From the NCBI GenBank assembly GCA_039208045.1, contig JBCCRH010000296.1:1-8043 (forward strand): a stretch of DNA of 8,043 nt, written 5' to 3'. The stretch comes from JBCCRH01 sp039208045. GTDB lineage: Bacteria; Bacteroidota; Bacteroidia; Chitinophagales; Saprospiraceae. Made by a program: the position numbers and the translations under genes. This document shows, piece by piece, positions 6,329 to 8,043 of the stretch. Under the pieces are notes generated by a model, which was given only the letters and a program-made list of their open reading frames with translations, was not told the origin of the DNA and ran no database searches. The first letter of the stretch is position 1; each line of letters starts with the position of its first letter.

Positions 6329-6332
6329 CAAT

Positions 6333-6366
6333 AAAGGGCAATCCCATTGTCATGAAATTGCCCTTT
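6333..6366 (-). terminator. Terminator-like hairpin after the aconitase gene
   Basis: aaagggcaat (6333-6342) and attgcccttt (6357-6366) form a perfect 10-bp stem with a 14-nt loop, in which cat/atg can pair further. It begins 24 bp after the aconitase stop. The U-tail on the minus strand is short (cccttt, then attg), so termination may be partial. Confidence 0.65.
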
Positions 6367-6390
6367 GCAAATGATATTTGGTATTAGCAA

Positions 6391-8043
6391 TTAAGCCGCC
6401 AATTCCTCCCGAATCTTATTCAAGGCACTTCCCGCGCGCACCCAATCAATCTGAGCTTGGTTGTAACTATGCGCTACTTCAAAGCTATCCCGTGTGCCAT
6501 CTGCGTGGCGAAGTACTACCGTCATGGTTTTACCCGGTGCCATCGCATCAAAACCTTCCAAGTCGATAAAGTCATCTTGACGTACCTTTTCATAATCGGC
6601 TGGATTGACGAAGGTCAAAGCGAGCATGCCTTGCTTCTTCAAGTTGGTCTCATGGATACGTGCGAACGACTTTACAATTACTGCATTGACCCCCAAGAAG
6701 CGGGGCTCCATCGCTGCATGCTCCCGCGAAGAGCCTTCACCCAGGTTTTCCTCACCAAATACTACCGTAGCAATACCCGCCTTTTGGTAGGCGCGGGCAC
6801 TATCAGGCACCGCCATATACTCATTCGTCAGTAGGTTGAGCACATTATTGGTGTCGCCATTGAAGTAGTTGACAGCGCCAGTGTAGCAGTTGTTGGAGAT
6901 ATTTTCCAAGTGGCCGCGGTATTTGAGCCAAGGCCCTGCCATAGAGATGTGATCCGTGGTACACTTGCCCTGCGTCTTAATTAAAATACGCATACCCTTC
7001 ATGCTCTCATCCGTGATCGGCTTAAATGGTGTCAATAACTGCAAACGATCACTAGTAGGATCAACTTTGACTTCTACGCCACTACCATCTTCTGCTGGGG
7101 CATTGTAGCCATTGTCTATTACATCAAAGCCATTTGGTGGCAACTCATAGCCAGTGGGTTCGTCTAATTTTATTTCTTCTCCAGCGTCGTTAGTCAAGGT
7201 ATCTGTGGCAGGATTGAAGTCTAAACGACCTGCCAGCGCTACTGCCATTACCAGCTCTGGGGAGCTTACAAAGGCGTGCGTGTTGGGATTGCCATCGGCA
7301 CGTTTTGCAAAGTTCCGATTAAAGGAGTGGATAATGCTATTCTTAGGTGCATTCATGGGGTCTTTGTAGCGTGCCCACTGCCCAATACAAGGCCCACAAG
7401 CGTTGGTAAATACTCGTGCTCCTAAGTCTTCAAAAATGCCCAAAATGCCATCGCGCTCAGCAGTGTAGCGTACTTGCTCACTACCGGGGTTGATGCCTAG
7501 CTCTGCCTTGGTGGTCAAGCCCTTATCAACTGCTTGCCTGGCAATCGAAGCTGCTCTGGATAAATCTTCGTAAGAAGAGTTCGTGCAAGAACCGATTAAG
7601 CCCCATTCTACTTCCAATGGCCAGTCGTTTTCTGTGGCCTTTTGGGTCATCTCGGAGCCTGCGTTGGTAGACAAGTCTGGGGTGAATGGCCCGTTCAACT
7701 TAGGCTGAAGCGTAGATAAATCAATTTCGATGACCTGATCGAAGTACTTTTCAGGATCGGCGTAGCATTCTGGGTCGGCAGTCAAGTGTTCTTGTACCGC
7801 TTTCGCTAAATCAGCTACTTCTGCTCGGTCGGTTGCACGTAAGTAACGATCCATGCTGTCGTCGTAGCCAAAAGTGGAAGTAGTCGCTCCGATCTCTGCA
7901 CCCATATTACAAATGGTACCTTTCCCGGTACAGCTTAAGTTTTTCGCCCCTTCACCAAAGTATTCTACGATAGCTCCTGTTCCTCCTTTTACCGTAAGGA
8001 TATCTGCCACCCGTAGGATCACATCTTTTGGCGCCGACCAACC
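6391..8043 (-). CDS. acn: Aconitate hydratase, mitochondrial type, 5'-truncated by the window edge
   Basis: Interconverts citrate and isocitrate through cis-aconitate in the TCA cycle; a cytoplasmic [4Fe-4S] enzyme. The visible 550 residues are the C-terminal part of a protein of about 750-760 residues. Counting from the window edge: GWSAPKDVILRV (1-12), a hallmark that shows the frame continues past the edge; cluster ligands Cys153 in SCTNSSYED and Cys216/Cys219 in TNACGPCIGQW; the swivel-domain start with KCTTDHISMAGPWLKYRG (360-377); GEGSSREHAAMEPRFLG (435-451), which holds active-site Ser and Arg residues; and FARIHETNLKKQGMLAL (460-476). All key residues are present. The pattern fits the mitochondrial-like aconitase known from Bacteroides fragilis rather than AcnA/IRP1 or AcnB. 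A GTG at 8022 is an internal valine codon, not a start. The gene is followed by a terminator-like hairpin, then the M1 peptidase gene on the same strand after a 171-bp gap. Confidence 0.96.
   Translation of the reverse strand, partial: GWSAPKDVILRVADILTVKGGTGAIVEYFGEGAKNLSCTGKGTICNMGAEIGATTSTFGYDDSMDRYLRATDRAEVADLAKAVQEHLTADPECYADPEKYFDQVIEIDLSTLQPKLNGPFTPDLSTNAGSEMTQKATENDWPLEVEWGLIGSCTNSSYEDLSRAASIARQAVDKGLTTKAELGINPGSEQVRYTAERDGILGIFEDLGARVFTNACGPCIGQWARYKDPMNAPKNSIIHSFNRNFAKRADGNPNTHAFVSSPELVMAVALAGRLDFNPATDTLTNDAGEEIKLDEPTGYELPPNGFDVIDNGYNAPAEDGSGVEVKVDPTSDRLQLLTPFKPITDESMKGMRILIKTQGKCTTDHISMAGPWLKYRGHLENISNNCYTGAVNYFNGDTNNVLNLLTNEYMAVPDSARAYQKAGIATVVFGEENLGEGSSREHAAMEPRFLGVNAVIVKSFARIHETNLKKQGMLALTFVNPADYEKVRQDDFIDLEGFDAMAPGKTMTVVLRHADGTRDSFEVAHSYNQAQIDWVRAGSALNKIREELAA

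Noticed and set aside
6457..7369. Plus-strand open frames antisense to aconitase
   Set aside because: Aconitase is intact across this region with all cluster and active-site residues; the antisense frames show no recognisable domain.
8020..8022. GTG as the start of aconitase
   Set aside because: The frame continues to the window edge with conserved GWSAPKD, so the gene is cut by the window rather than truncated.

Overview
The window reads as chromosomal DNA from a marine- or sludge-type Bacteroidota bacterium, probably a Lewinella/Saprospiraceae-like lineage. The phylum call rests on three things: Bacteroidota-style promoters (TAnnTTTG at -7, no clear Shine-Dalgarno sequences), a seven-helix membrane protein resembling the sensor part of membrane-bound AraC regulators of that phylum, and a mitochondrial-type aconitase. 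The genus is a guess from overall protein style.

Layout. Positions 1-3677 hold five plus-strand genes: a left-truncated cysQ (3'(2'),5'-bisphosphate nucleotidase), a family 2 glycosyltransferase of the WaaE/KdtX type, a seven-helix membrane protein, a lipoprotein whose start codon overlaps the stop of the membrane protein (ATGA), and a small lipoprotein with a 30-residue His/Asp-rich stretch. A 149-bp repeat-built spacer separates cysQ from the glycosyltransferase. A good promoter candidate with an 8-bp inverted repeat lies before the membrane protein gene. Positions 3678-3852 are a convergent spacer with a GC-rich structured stretch and a strong bidirectional terminator. Positions 3853-8043 hold two minus-strand genes: an exported M1-family metallopeptidase and, upstream of it, a right-truncated aconitase. 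They are separated by a terminator-like hairpin and a perfect TAnnTTTG element, so they are probably separate transcription units.

How the genes relate. Aconitase (TCA cycle) and CysQ (PAP removal during sulfate assimilation) are housekeeping. The glycosyltransferase probably acts on the LPS core or another envelope glycan. The overlapping membrane protein/lipoprotein pair is the most distinctive unit: the sensor-like membrane part has no DNA-binding output domain and is co-translated with a lipoprotein. The His-rich lipoprotein is a likely envelope metal binder.

I see no CRISPR array, transposase, phage gene, tRNA or rRNA, and no clear evidence of a wholly new system. The items most worth following are the 7TM-lipoprotein pair, the repeat-built spacer at 775-931, and the structured spacer at 3684-3788.
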